Position numbers and translations under genes: made by a program. Under the pieces are notes generated by a model. The model saw nothing but the letters and a program-made list of their open reading frames with translations. It was not told the DNA's origin and ran no database searches. A DNA stretch of 31,990 bases from DASPKX01 sp035627835 (GTDB lineage: Bacteria > Verrucomicrobiota > Verrucomicrobiia > Limisphaerales > SXQI01), in the NCBI GenBank assembly GCA_035627835.1, contig DASPKX010000145.1, positions 1 to 31,990 on the forward strand, written 5' to 3'. Position 1 is the first letter of the stretch, and every line of letters begins with the position of its first letter. Positions 24,066-31,990 of the stretch are shown in pieces.

Positions 24066-25895
24066 CTAAGCAGCGAGAACTTTTGTGACACGCACTTGAG
24101 CCGCACGTTTGCGTTGATTCTCATCGAGAATCTTTTTGCGCAGACGGAGGTTCGTTGGAGTGGCTTCGACGTACTCGTCCGGCCCGATGTATTCGAGCGC
24201 GCGCTCCAGGGAGAGCTTGAGCGGCGGATCCAGTTGGATGCCTTTGCCGTCGCCTTGGGAGCGCATGTTCGTCAGCTTCTTTGCTTTGCAAGGATTGACC
24301 GGAATGTCGTTTTCGCGGGCATTCTCGCCAACGATCATGCCTTCGTAAACGGCGGCGCCTGGCTCAATCATCAAGCGGCCACGCTCTTGAATCATTGCGA
24401 GCGCATAAGCGGTGGATTCACCGGATTCCATGCTGACCAAAGAGCCGTTCTTGCGGGCAGGAATGTCGCCGCGGTCCGGACCGTACTCATGGAACATGTG
24501 ACTGATGACACCCATGCCGCGGGTCTGGTTAACGAGATCAGTTTCGAAACCGATCAAGCCGCGCGTTGGGATCAACGCTTCGATGCTGATTTCTTCGCCA
24601 TGGTGCTCCATGTGAGTGATCTCACCTTTGCGTGTGGCCAAATTCTCGAGGACGTCGCCCATCGCGGACTTCGGAATTTCGAGGAACAGCTTCTCGATTG
24701 GCTCGAGCAAGTTGCCCGCCTCGTCCCTGCGATAGATCACTTGAGGACGGGAGACGAGCACTTCGTGCCCTTCCCGGCGCATCTGCTCGACCAGGATGGC
24801 GATTTGCATTTCGCCACGCCCGCTGACGAGGAACACACTTGGAACATCCGTGTCCTCTACGCGCAGCGCGACGTTTGTGCGGGTTTCTTTAATTAGGCGC
24901 TCGCGAATGTGGCGGGCGGTCACCAATTTGCCTTCCTGGCCAGCCAAGGGGCCGTCATTTACGGCAAATTCCATCTGAATGGTTGGAGGATCAATCGGGA
25001 TGAAAGGAATAGCAACGGCGTCGGGGGTGCCGGCGATTGTCTCGCCGATGAACACGTCGTCAAACGCAGTCAGGCCGATGACATCGCCCGCGGATGCTTC
25101 CTGGATTTGAATGCGGGCCATGCCTTGGAAATGGAAGATGGCCGTAACCTTCGAATTCACGCGCGAACCGTCTCCGTGAATACAAGTGACCGGATCCCCA
25201 ACCTTCACACTGCCGCTAAGAATTTTGCCCAAGGCAATACGCCCGAGGTAGTCGGAGTAATCGAGATTTGAAACCAGCAGCTTAAATTCTCCGCCTTCAG
25301 TGGCGCGCGGAGCAGGAACCTTGCTGACGATGACCTCGAACAAAGGTTCCATGCTGGAGCTTTCATCCTTGATGTCGAGCTTGGCGAAACCTTGCTTGGC
25401 GCTAGTGTAAACGATTGGGAAATCGAGCTGCTCATCGTTCGCATGGAGCGATAGGAACAGTTCGAACACCTGGTCGAGAACCTTGTGCGGATTGGCGTTG
25501 TCGCGATCAATCTTATTGATGACGACAATTGGCTTGGCGCCGGCTTCCAGAGCTTTGCGGAGCACGAAGCGGGTTTGGGCCTGGGGGCCCTCGGCGGCAT
25601 CAACGACGAGAAGGACGCCGTCAATCATGCTCATGATGCGCTCGACTTCGCCCCCGAAGTCGGCATGGCCCGGGGTGTCAACGATGTTGACGTGGAAGTC
25701 CTTGTACTTGAAGGCAGCGTTCTTTGCGCGGATGGTGATGCCCTTTTCCCGCTCCAAATCCATGGAGTCCATCATGCGCTCTTCCGTGGCCTGGTTGGCG
25801 CGGAATGTTCCCGATTGTTTGAGCAAACAATCCACCAACGTCGTTTTTCCGTGATCGACGTGGGCAATAATTGCGATATTTCGAATGTGCTGCAT
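24066..25895 (-). CDS. typA: Translational GTPase TypA/BipA
   Basis: Ribosome-associated GTPase of 609 residues, the family size, involved in ribosome assembly and stress or cold adaptation. The G-domain motifs are intact: G1 AHVDHGKT (11-18), switch I with EREKGITI, G3 DTPGHAD, and G4 NKID. EF-G-like domains follow, and the C-terminus shows TypA hallmarks RGLIGFETD, GRLMIEPGAAVYEGMIVGE and the tail PTNLRLRKKIL. Translation starts at the ATG at 25895, with AGG/AAGG sequences just upstream. The gene ends at a strong terminator and is divergent from the flavoprotein gene across 158 bases, so it is probably a single-gene transcript. Confidence 0.98.
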   Translation of the reverse strand: MQHIRNIAIIAHVDHGKTTLVDCLLKQSGTFRANQATEERMMDSMDLEREKGITIRAKNAAFKYKDFHVNIVDTPGHADFGGEVERIMSMIDGVLLVVDAAEGPQAQTRFVLRKALEAGAKPIVVINKIDRDNANPHKVLDQVFELFLSLHANDEQLDFPIVYTSAKQGFAKLDIKDESSSMEPLFEVIVSKVPAPRATEGGEFKLLVSNLDYSDYLGRIALGKILSGSVKVGDPVTCIHGDGSRVNSKVTAIFHFQGMARIQIQEASAGDVIGLTAFDDVFIGETIAGTPDAVAIPFIPIDPPTIQMEFAVNDGPLAGQEGKLVTARHIRERLIKETRTNVALRVEDTDVPSVFLVSGRGEMQIAILVEQMRREGHEVLVSRPQVIYRRDEAGNLLEPIEKLFLEIPKSAMGDVLENLATRKGEITHMEHHGEEISIEALIPTRGLIGFETDLVNQTRGMGVISHMFHEYGPDRGDIPARKNGSLVSMESGESTAYALAMIQERGRLMIEPGAAVYEGMIVGENARENDIPVNPCKAKKLTNMRSQGDGKGIQLDPPLKLSLERALEYIGPDEYVEATPTNLRLRKKILDENQRKRAAQVRVTKVLAA

Positions 25896-26053
25896 ACCTT
25901 CTGACCTAACTTCCCCGAAAAGGGAGCGGTTAAAGTGCCTTAAAAAGAGGAAAGGTCAAGTTATTCAAATGGGCGGGTTGGGGACGTTTTACGGCTCCCT
26001 GCGAAGTTTGCCTTTGAATTCCAGCGGCACACTGAGAGCGTGATCGTGCTTTT

Positions 26054-27442
26054 ATGAAGGAGCTAACATACGATGTGGCGGTGATCGGCGGTGGAAGCGC
26101 GGGCTATGCCGCCGGTCGGAGCTGCGCTGCCCAGGGATTGCGCACCGCCATTATTGAAGGAGCGGAGGAGGTCGGGGGGCTCTGCATCTTGCGTGGCTGC
26201 ATGCCCACCAAGGCGTTGTTATATTCCGCTGAGGTGGCCCACCTTGCGCGACACGCGGCAACCTTCGGCGTCTTCACCAAAGATGTGCAGGTTGACTATT
26301 CGTTCGTGAAAGCTCGCAAGGAGCGGCTTATCGCCGATTTCGCAGGATATCGCCGCAAACAACTCGAGACTGGGAAATTTGAGTTTATTCGCTCCCGCGC
26401 AACCTTTGAGGATCCCCACACTTTAATTCTTCAGGATGGCCGAAAGCTTCGGGCCAAAAACTTCATTCTTGCCACTGGATCAGTCACCTCCAAGAGCCCA
26501 CTCCCGCAACTTGACGAGGTGGGCTACATCACCAGCGATGAAGCTCTGGCTTTGGAGAAGCTGCCTGCATCGCTGATTGTGCTTGGCGGTGGGGCCATAG
26601 CCCTTGAAGGAGGGCAATTCTTCAATCGCATGGGCACGAAGGTCACTATCATCCAACGGAGCAAGACGTTCCTGAAGGAGGATGATGAGGATGGTGTGGT
26701 TCAACTTGAAAATGCGCTGAAGCGCGAAGGCATCACTATCTTCACTGACACGCAATTAATGGGAGCCTCGCTAGAAGGGGGCTTGAAGGTCGTGGAGTTT
26801 AGCCACCGGGGTCAAACCGTGCGAGTGGCCGCTGAGGAGATTCTCTATGCGTTGGGACGCTCGCCGAACGTGGAGGGTCTCGGATTAGATAGAGCAGGGG
26901 TGGCGGTGGAGTATGGCCGCTTCCTAACGAATTCGTTTATGCAAACGAGCGCCCCGCACATCTTCGCAGCGGGGGATTGCACAGGTTTGCACGAGATTGT
27001 GCATATTGCCATTCAGCAAGGTGAGATTGCTGCCCACAACATTGTGAACCCAGATAACATGAGGGCAATCGACTACCGGTTAATGATCAGCGTCATCTTC
27101 ACCGACCCGCAGGTCTCCAGAGTTGGACTGACCGAGAAAGAGGCCTTAGCGAAGAAGATTCCCTATTTGGCTGCGAAGTATCCTTTCAACGACCATGGCA
27201 AATCAATGATCATGGAGGCGCTGGACGGGTTCGTAAAATTGTTGGCGCATCCAGAGACGGGCGAGATCCTGGGCGGGAGCTGCATCGGCCCGTTTGGTGG
27301 TGATCTGCTACATGAGATTGTCGTGGCAATGAGCAAACGGATGACCGTGCATGAACTTGCAACGGTTCCTCATTATCATCCGACCTTGGCCGAGATCTGG
27401 ACTTACCCAGCTGAGGAACTGGCCGACCAAATCAAAGTTTAA
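26054..27442 (+). CDS. Class I pyridine nucleotide-disulfide oxidoreductase (Lpd/MerA-like)
   Basis: A 462-residue FAD flavoprotein with an intact FAD motif GGGSAG (12-17), the redox disulfide C44-x4-C49 in GGLCILRGCMPTK, an NAD(P)-binding GGGAIALEGGQFF, the second FAD signature IFAAGDC, and the catalytic pair region HYHPTLAE (H440, H442, E447). This is the layout of dihydrolipoamide dehydrogenase, glutathione reductase and mercuric reductase. The substrate is not clear: it has no N-terminal metal-binding domain (against mercury) and its active-site loop is CILRGC rather than the usual CLNVGC. No 2-oxoacid dehydrogenase or gcv gene is adjacent. It precedes the dehydrogenase/cytochrome genes by 79 bases on the same strand. 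Confidence 0.88.
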   Translation: MKELTYDVAVIGGGSAGYAAGRSCAAQGLRTAIIEGAEEVGGLCILRGCMPTKALLYSAEVAHLARHAATFGVFTKDVQVDYSFVKARKERLIADFAGYRRKQLETGKFEFIRSRATFEDPHTLILQDGRKLRAKNFILATGSVTSKSPLPQLDEVGYITSDEALALEKLPASLIVLGGGAIALEGGQFFNRMGTKVTIIQRSKTFLKEDDEDGVVQLENALKREGITIFTDTQLMGASLEGGLKVVEFSHRGQTVRVAAEEILYALGRSPNVEGLGLDRAGVAVEYGRFLTNSFMQTSAPHIFAAGDCTGLHEIVHIAIQQGEIAAHNIVNPDNMRAIDYRLMISVIFTDPQVSRVGLTEKEALAKKIPYLAAKYPFNDHGKSMIMEALDGFVKLLAHPETGEILGGSCIGPFGGDLLHEIVVAMSKRMTVHELATVPHYHPTLAEIWTYPAEELADQIKV

Positions 27443-27521
27443 ACCGATCAGTCACTTAGGGCCTGCGGGCTGTAGCGGAGTAGCGTTTCAGGTCAGTGCC
27501 CGATAGCTCAGGGGGTTTCCC

Positions 27522-29021
27522 ATGAATACCCTGTCCAAGGGTCTTATGGGTTCCGGATTTTTACTCCTCAGTCGCAGGCATTTGCTGCCCTCTTTGCTGG
27601 CGCTAACCGCGTTTCTCACCGTTAGCAGTGGATGTTACCTGATGCGGCCGAACAAAGGTGGTGGACAGGCAAAAGCTAGCCCTCCAAGAGTTATTAACGC
27701 GACGGACGTGGCTCTGCCAACGGGTTACCGGATCGAGGCCATGGCTGAAGGATTAACTTTTCCCACGGGCGTAGCATTCGATTCGCAAGGAGCAGTCTAT
27801 GTGGTTGAGAGCGGCTATTCCTACGGCGAGAAGTGGACGACTCCTCGGCTCCTTCGAATCGGTGCGAATGGCCAGCTCGTAGAAGTAGCCAGCGGTGGGC
27901 GCAATGGCCCTTGGACGGGTGCGGCTTTCTTCGAAGGCGCCTTTTACATAGCAGAAGGAGGCGCTATGGAAGGCGGTCGGATTCTCCGCGTCACCCCCGG
28001 CGGCCAAACGCAAGCTATAGTGGATGGGCTGCCCAGCTTTGGTGACCACCATACGGATGGCCCGGTCGTTGGTCCCGATGGTTGGATATACTTTGGCCAG
28101 GGCACTGCAAGTAATTCAGGCGTGGTTGGGCCCGATAACCTTAAATTCGGATGGTTAAAGCGTGCGCCCTCGTTTCACGACATTCCGGGTGAGGACGTGA
28201 CGCTGGTGGGGCAAAACTTCGCTTCTGTGCAACGAGGGAAAATAACCGGCGCATTCGTGCCGGACGGCGAAGCCACTTCCCACGGCCAGGTCGTCAAAGG
28301 GCAGGTGAAGTGCAGTGGAGGGATTCTGAGGGTCCGTCCGGACGGCAGCAACCTCGAGCTGGTAGCCTGGGGATTCCGGAATCCGTTTGGGTTAGCGTTC
28401 TCACCAGAAGGCGCGCTCTACGCGACGGACAATGGTTACGATGAGCGTGGCAGCAGGCCAGTCTGGGGCTCGCCTGATTTTTTGTGGAAGGTGGAGCGGG
28501 GGCTTTGGCATGGTTGGCCTGACTTCGTCGGCGGTCTGCCAATCACCGAGGAGCAGTTTAAACCGCCAACGAAACCGAATCCAAAGTTTCTGCTGGCAAA
28601 GCACCCGAACAAACCGCCTCAACCCGCAGCTCGCTTGCCCGTCCATTCGTCCGCCAATGGACTCGATTTCAGCCGATCGCCTGACTTTGGGCATGTGGGA
28701 CAAGCTTTCGTTGCGTTGTTCGGCGACCAGACACCGGTAGTGGGCAAGTCACTCCATCCTGCAGGTTTCAAAGTTGTTCGCGTCGATCCTCAGACAGGAG
28801 TGATCGAGGATTTTGCGGTTAATAAAGGACGGAAAAATGGTCCAGCCTCGAAAGTCGGTGGCGGCGGGTTGGAGCGACCGGTCGCTGCGCGATTCTCCCC
28901 TGACGGAAAGGCGCTCTACATCGTGGATTTCGGAATGATGCCGCACGATAAAGCAGGGGCTAAACCGAAAGAGGGAACAGGAGTGATTTGGAAGGTGACG
29001 CGCGAAGGAGGGGAAAAATGA
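27522..29021 (+). CDS. PQQ-dependent sugar dehydrogenase-like lipoprotein
   Basis: A 499-residue exported protein with a basic N-terminus, a hydrophobic stretch and a lipobox-like SSGC (C38; the -3 residue is atypical), so it is probably a lipoprotein. The body is a glucose/sorbosone (aldose) dehydrogenase-type beta propeller: repeated blades such as FPTGVAFDSQGAVYVVESG, then GDHHTDGPVVGPDGWIYFGQG, whose histidine (H176 or H177) matches the catalytic base position. RNPFGLAFSPEGALYATDNG includes the PQQ-contact arginine (R286); the usual EHG is replaced by DNG. Likely role: oxidation of a sugar or alcohol outside the cytoplasm. PQQ binding is inferred and no pqq genes are seen. Its stop overlaps the cytochrome start, and AGGGGG precedes its ATG. 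Confidence 0.85.
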   Translation: MNTLSKGLMGSGFLLLSRRHLLPSLLALTAFLTVSSGCYLMRPNKGGGQAKASPPRVINATDVALPTGYRIEAMAEGLTFPTGVAFDSQGAVYVVESGYSYGEKWTTPRLLRIGANGQLVEVASGGRNGPWTGAAFFEGAFYIAEGGAMEGGRILRVTPGGQTQAIVDGLPSFGDHHTDGPVVGPDGWIYFGQGTASNSGVVGPDNLKFGWLKRAPSFHDIPGEDVTLVGQNFASVQRGKITGAFVPDGEATSHGQVVKGQVKCSGGILRVRPDGSNLELVAWGFRNPFGLAFSPEGALYATDNGYDERGSRPVWGSPDFLWKVERGLWHGWPDFVGGLPITEEQFKPPTKPNPKFLLAKHPNKPPQPAARLPVHSSANGLDFSRSPDFGHVGQAFVALFGDQTPVVGKSLHPAGFKVVRVDPQTGVIEDFAVNKGRKNGPASKVGGGGLERPVAARFSPDGKALYIVDFGMMPHDKAGAKPKEGTGVIWKVTREGGEK

Positions 29022-29395
29022 AAAAACTCATTTTCTGCTTAACGCTCGCATCGATCATTAGCAGCCAGCCGGGCTGCCGCCATCCCCGGCGTGGAGAACC
29101 GATAGTTGGCCCGCTGCCCGTCAACGATCCCGCCGTTGCGCGAGGACGCATTGTTTACGCGCAACACTGCCATCAATGCCATCCGGGGGGTGAAGGCGGG
29201 CTAGGACCCGGGTTGAATGACAAGCCTCTGCCCAAGTTCTTAATCAAAACCCAAGTGCGCCTGGGGCTTGGGACGATGCCTGGATTTCCAGAGGAGCGCA
29301 TCGACTCAGAATCGCTGGATGATCTGGTGAATTACATTGTGGCCTTGCGTCACCATTCCAAGCCACTACCAGGGCGCTTGGAAGGACATAAATAG
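29018..29395 (+). CDS. Small c-type cytochrome, predicted lipoprotein
   Basis: A 125-residue exported cytochrome with one covalent haem site C51-x2-C54-H55 (HCHQCH) and a likely axial methionine M87 in GTMPGF. The N-terminus has a short hydrophobic stretch ending PGC (C20), a possible lipobox. The ATG overlaps the dehydrogenase stop (ATGA) after a strong ribosome site (GGAGGGG), so the two are translationally coupled. Inference: it takes electrons from the dehydrogenase and passes them to a terminal oxidase or other cytochrome. Confidence 0.92.
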   Translation: MKKLIFCLTLASIISSQPGCRHPRRGEPIVGPLPVNDPAVARGRIVYAQHCHQCHPGGEGGLGPGLNDKPLPKFLIKTQVRLGLGTMPGFPEERIDSESLDDLVNYIVALRHHSKPLPGRLEGHK

Positions 29396-29405
29396 CATTG
29401 GAAAT

Positions 29406-30944
29406 ATGGGAACCTTTGACACGCATTCAGGAAGCACACAATCGGTCTGGATGGCAACGAAGACCTTGCCTGAGTTCAAGCTGCTGGCCACAGACATTCA
29501 GGCGGACGTATGCATCGTCGGCGCGGGAATTTCAGGTCTAAGCTGTGCATACGAACTGACGCAGCAGGGCCGCTCTGTAGTCATCATAGATGATGGCCCA
29601 ATAGTATCCGGGGAAACAGAGCGAACCACAGCTCACCTGGCAAATGCGATGGATGATCGCTTCTACGTGCTGGAACAGATGCACGGCGAGGCGGGGGCTC
29701 GGATTGCCGGTGCGTCGCATGGCGCCGCCATTGATCGAATCGAGCAGATCTGCATGCGCGAGCAAATTCAGTGCGATTTTCACCGGGTTGATGGCTATCT
29801 GTTCCTGGGCAAAGGAGATGATCGATCAACTCTGGAAAAGGAGCTGGATGCAGCGCATCGAGCTGGGCTGAGCCGCGTGGAACTATTGGTTAAGGCTCCT
29901 GTGCGCAGCTTCGACACGGGGCCGTGCTTACGCTTTCCACGGCAGGGTCAGTTTCATCCCACGAAATATTTCGACGGCGTCACTGCCGCTATTCTAAAAG
30001 CAGGGGGAAGAATATACACGCAGACTCGCGCGCTGGAGATCAGCGACGGCAGCCCTGTTGAGGTGCGCACGCAAGGAGGCGCAACCATTCGCGCGAGTGT
30101 TGTGGTGGTCGCAACGAACACCCCGGTCAAGGACCGCTTCCGGATTCACACAAAGCAAGCGCCTTATCGCACGTATGTAATCGGCGCGCGCGTTGCGAAG
30201 GACTCTGTTCCGCTGGGGCTTTATTGGGACACGGAAGATCCGTACCACTACATCCGGCTGGAGGCAAACAACGATGCTCAGCGGCCTTACGACATGCTTA
30301 TCGTCGGCGGGGCCGATCACAAGACGGGGCAGGAGGATAAACCGCAAGAGAGTTGGGATGAGCTGGAGGAATGGACTCGCGCGCGGTTTCCGGTGCAGAT
30401 CGTCGAGTACCGGTGGTCTGGGCAGGTGATGGAGCCGGTGGATGGCATGGCGTTCATTGGCCGCAATCCAGGGGATCGTAATGTGTACATTGCCACCGGA
30501 GATTCAGGGCAGGGGATGACACACGGCACGATTGCCGGGATGCTCATAACCGATCTGATCCAAGGGCGTGAAAATCCGTGGGAATGCCTGTACGACCCTT
30601 CACGCAAGGCAACTCGAAGTCTAAAGGAGTTCGCGCGGGAAAACCTTAACGTCGCAGCGCAATACCGGGATTATGTCACCCCCGGCGACGTCCCGAGCGA
30701 GTTCCATGTTGCTAAAGGCGAAGGCTGCATCGTGCGGCATGGGGCGAAGAAGGTGGCGGTCTATTGCGACGATTCCGGCCAGCGTCATGAATTTTCCGCA
30801 GTTTGCCCGCATTTGGGGTGCATCGTTTCATGGAATACAGCGGAGAAGACGTGGGACTGTCCATGCCATGGCTCGCGCTTCACTAAAATGGGCGAGGTCG
30901 TTAACGGTCCGGCGAAGACAAACCTTGCGCGGGTGAAAGGCTAG
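29406..30944 (+). CDS. FAD-dependent oxidoreductase with C-terminal Rieske domain
   Basis: A 512-residue fusion. The N-terminal DAO/glycine-oxidase-type FAD domain has GAGISG (39-44) and the late FAD signature VYIATGDSGQGMTHGT. The C-terminal about 100 residues are a Rieske [2Fe-2S] domain with C467-x-H469 (CPHLGC) and C485-x2-H488 (CPCHGSRF); C472/C487 can form the usual disulfide. Such fusions (for example Bacillus YhfW) have no firmly known substrate. No signal peptide is seen, so it is probably cytoplasmic. The start at 29406 is chosen because a longer frame from 29337 lies inside the cytochrome gene. It follows the cytochrome by 10 bases and is probably in the same transcript. Confidence 0.9.
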   Translation: MGTFDTHSGSTQSVWMATKTLPEFKLLATDIQADVCIVGAGISGLSCAYELTQQGRSVVIIDDGPIVSGETERTTAHLANAMDDRFYVLEQMHGEAGARIAGASHGAAIDRIEQICMREQIQCDFHRVDGYLFLGKGDDRSTLEKELDAAHRAGLSRVELLVKAPVRSFDTGPCLRFPRQGQFHPTKYFDGVTAAILKAGGRIYTQTRALEISDGSPVEVRTQGGATIRASVVVVATNTPVKDRFRIHTKQAPYRTYVIGARVAKDSVPLGLYWDTEDPYHYIRLEANNDAQRPYDMLIVGGADHKTGQEDKPQESWDELEEWTRARFPVQIVEYRWSGQVMEPVDGMAFIGRNPGDRNVYIATGDSGQGMTHGTIAGMLITDLIQGRENPWECLYDPSRKATRSLKEFARENLNVAAQYRDYVTPGDVPSEFHVAKGEGCIVRHGAKKVAVYCDDSGQRHEFSAVCPHLGCIVSWNTAEKTWDCPCHGSRFTKMGEVVNGPAKTNLARVKG

Positions 30945-30955
30945 ACCACTCGCGG

Positions 30956-31528
30956 TTAATGCAGGATCGGCAGGTCATGCTCCTGCCGCATTAGCTTCGC
31001 GTCCAGATCCAGGAAGTAGTCCAGGCGGCGATCTGTCTCCGGATCATCGACTGCGCGCGCCATCAGGATGTAAGTGGCGTAATGATTTCCTTCCGACTCC
31101 ACTAAGCTTCCGTAGAAAGTCGCCATTTCCGGATCATGCGCTTCGAGTTCTCGCGCAAGAATTTGGAACTTCTCACAACTCCTGGCCTCAATAAGAGAGC
31201 ATACAATCAGGTGGTCAATCACCTGAGGTTTGGTTCCACGGCGGATCGCCTGCATGAGCCCCGTTATCCAAGGGCTTTGAATTGCATTTGTGAAGGGGAT
31301 GCCACGCCGCTTCAGAATGGCGAGCACGAGTTGGAAGTGTTGAAGCTCCTCTATCGCAATGGCGGTTAGCTCCTCCAGGTTGTCCCGCAAGGGTTGGTAC
31401 TTCTCCAGCACAATGGCTGTTGTGGCTGCTTTTCTCTCCAGATGCGCGTGATCAACCAGCACTTCAGGCAAGCGTGAGGTGACCTTGGCAGTCCAGCGTG
31501 GCGTAATCTTTTCGCGAAACAACAGCAT
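30956..31528 (-). CDS. miaE: tRNA-(ms2io6A37) hydroxylase-like diiron protein
   Basis: This 190-residue protein matches the MiaE family of ferritin-like diiron monooxygenases that hydroxylate the isopentenyl group of ms2i6A at position 37 of tRNA, using oxygen. Iron-ligand candidates are E31 (HAHLERKA), E61-x2-H64 (EELQHF), E114 (IEARSCEKF) and E146-x2-H149 (ESEGNHY), which have the expected four-helix spacing. The start ATG at 31528 opens directly on the family sequence. It is convergent with the FAD-Rieske gene and divergent from the porin. The partner enzymes miaA and miaB are not in the window. Confidence 0.9.
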   Translation of the reverse strand: MLLFREKITPRWTAKVTSRLPEVLVDHAHLERKAATTAIVLEKYQPLRDNLEELTAIAIEELQHFQLVLAILKRRGIPFTNAIQSPWITGLMQAIRRGTKPQVIDHLIVCSLIEARSCEKFQILARELEAHDPEMATFYGSLVESEGNHYATYILMARAVDDPETDRRLDYFLDLDAKLMRQEHDLPILH

Positions 31529-31575
31529 GCTTCGTAACTAAACTGAAACGTGGAAAAGGAAAGCAAATGCCGAAC

Positions 31576-31614
31576 GTCACAGATTTGTAACATTCGCGCC
31601 ATTTGCGCGTAACA
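31576..31614 (+). promoter_or_regulatory. 11-base-phased repeats, PhoB-box-like, upstream of porin
   Basis: GTCACA (31576), GTAACA (31587), a degenerate GCCATT (31598) and GTAACA (31609) begin at exact 11-base steps, one helical turn each. Tandem half-sites with 11-base period are characteristic of OmpR/PhoB-family boxes. The array ends 40 bases before the porin start. The actual regulator is inferred. Confidence 0.4.
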
Positions 31615-31654
31615 GGGTCGTTCCAATCTGCGAGTGCAACTGAGGAACAAACCC

Positions 31655-31990
31655 ATGACTCAGAAGCCAAACCAACTCATCAGGATCGCTGCGATCCTGA
31701 CCCTAACGGGCGCGGGGGCTCACGCGCAGTCGGTGGACTCGTTGCTCGACAAACTAGTGGACAAAGGCGTCCTCAGCGTTCGCGAAGCCAACGAACTCCG
31801 CGAGGAATCTGATAAAAACTTCACATCGGCTTACCAGGTGAAAAGCGGGATGCCGGATTGGGTGACCGCTCTGCGCATCAACGGCGATGTTCGCGGACGT
31901 TACGAATCGTTCTCCTCGGGGAATATTGGATTCAACGATCGCCATCGCTTCCGCTATCGTTTGCGGACCGGTGTCACGGCGGTGATGCGG
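31655..31990 (+). CDS. Putative porin (3' end off window)
   Basis: The first 112 codons of an outer-membrane protein, open at the right edge. It begins with a Sec signal (ATG at 31655, GAGGA 8 bases upstream; cleavage near AHAQ). A short helical periplasmic segment follows (SLLDKLVDKGVLSVREANEL), a common N-terminal part of verrucomicrobial and bacteroidete porins. Then DWVTALRINGDVRGRYESF and HRFRYRLRTGVTAVM alternate like the first barrel strands. It fits the Porin_5-type putative porins. Substrate is unknown, although the phased upstream repeats would fit phosphate control. Confidence 0.82.
   Translation, partial: MTQKPNQLIRIAAILTLTGAGAHAQSVDSLLDKLVDKGVLSVREANELREESDKNFTSAYQVKSGMPDWVTALRINGDVRGRYESFSSGNIGFNDRHRFRYRLRTGVTAVMR

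Noticed and set aside
23945..24124. Extension of the secreted hypothetical gene by 60 residues upstream.
   Set aside because: It would run through the typA terminator and the end of typA, and would bury the clear signal peptide.
24096..24896. A 266-codon open frame on the plus strand opposite typA.
   Set aside because: It is fully antisense to a strongly conserved GTPase, its translation resembles no protein, and long antisense frames are expected at this base composition.
27498..27517. GCCCGATAGCTCAGGGGG resembles the 5' end of a tRNA gene.
   Set aside because: No anticodon arm, T arm (GGTTCGAATC-like) or acceptor partner follows; the dehydrogenase start codon comes 5 bases later. The G run serves as its ribosome site.
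1..31990. CRISPR arrays, insertion sequences, prophage genes, toxin-antitoxin or restriction systems.
   Set aside because: I read for regularly spaced repeats, transposases, integrases and defence genes and found none. The HNH protein and RarA look like ordinary chromosomal genes.

Overview
The window reads as an ordinary chromosomal segment of a Gram-negative, aerobic bacterium, most likely a verrucomicrobial relative (Pedosphaera/Limisphaerales type). This placement is inference. It rests on the mix of an FG-GAP/VCBS surface protein, a DUF481 outer-membrane protein, a Tat-exported TIM-barrel protein, a DapL-like aminotransferase, a diverged UvrA paralogue, a PQQ-type dehydrogenase lipoprotein and a putative porin. 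I saw no tRNA or rRNA gene, insertion sequence, phage gene or CRISPR array. Genes are tightly packed, many overlap by 4-23 bases, and several convergent pairs overlap at their stops.

Layout. 1-2682 (minus): a glycosyltransferase followed by a membrane-anchored FG-GAP protein that runs off the left edge. 2857-4603 (plus): a very basic, disordered protein with no recognised family and a thioredoxin-reductase-like flavoprotein. 4590-10733 (minus): a run of four genes, dapL-like aminotransferase, M48/Ste24 protease, glycine decarboxylase gcvP and a LysE-type exporter; a terminator-like hairpin sits on the lysE start. 10734-11195 is the only gene-free stretch over 300 bases and holds a candidate structured RNA. 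11196-17321 (plus): rarA, fau, rny, a small membrane protein, an exported BNR-repeat protein, rnhB and yraN, a housekeeping DNA/RNA maintenance run. 17318-17950 (minus): an HNH nuclease. 18041-18952 (plus): a Tat-exported sugar-isomerase-like protein. 18949-25895 (minus): typA with a clear terminator, then a secreted hypothetical protein, a DUF481 protein and a UvrA paralogue. 26054-30944 (plus): a redox cluster of a class I disulfide-type flavoprotein, a PQQ-sugar-dehydrogenase-like lipoprotein, a c-type cytochrome lipoprotein translationally coupled to it, and a FAD-Rieske fusion. 30956-31528 (minus): a MiaE-like tRNA hydroxylase. 31655 to the right edge (plus): the start of a porin, preceded by 11-base-phased repeats resembling a PhoB-type box.

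How the genes may work together. The clearest functional unit is the extracytoplasmic dehydrogenase plus cytochrome c pair, which should oxidise a sugar or related alcohol outside the cytoplasm and pass electrons to a respiratory chain. The rarA-fau-rny block is fused by start/stop overlaps and is probably one transcript, with the candidate RNA just upstream, reminiscent of 6S RNA lying upstream of fau in proteobacteria. No single obviously new multi-gene system stands out. The best leads are the candidate RNA, the UvrA paralogue with an altered UvrB-contact region, the FAD disulfide enzyme lacking a canonical NADPH motif, the phased repeats before the porin, and the basic disordered protein.
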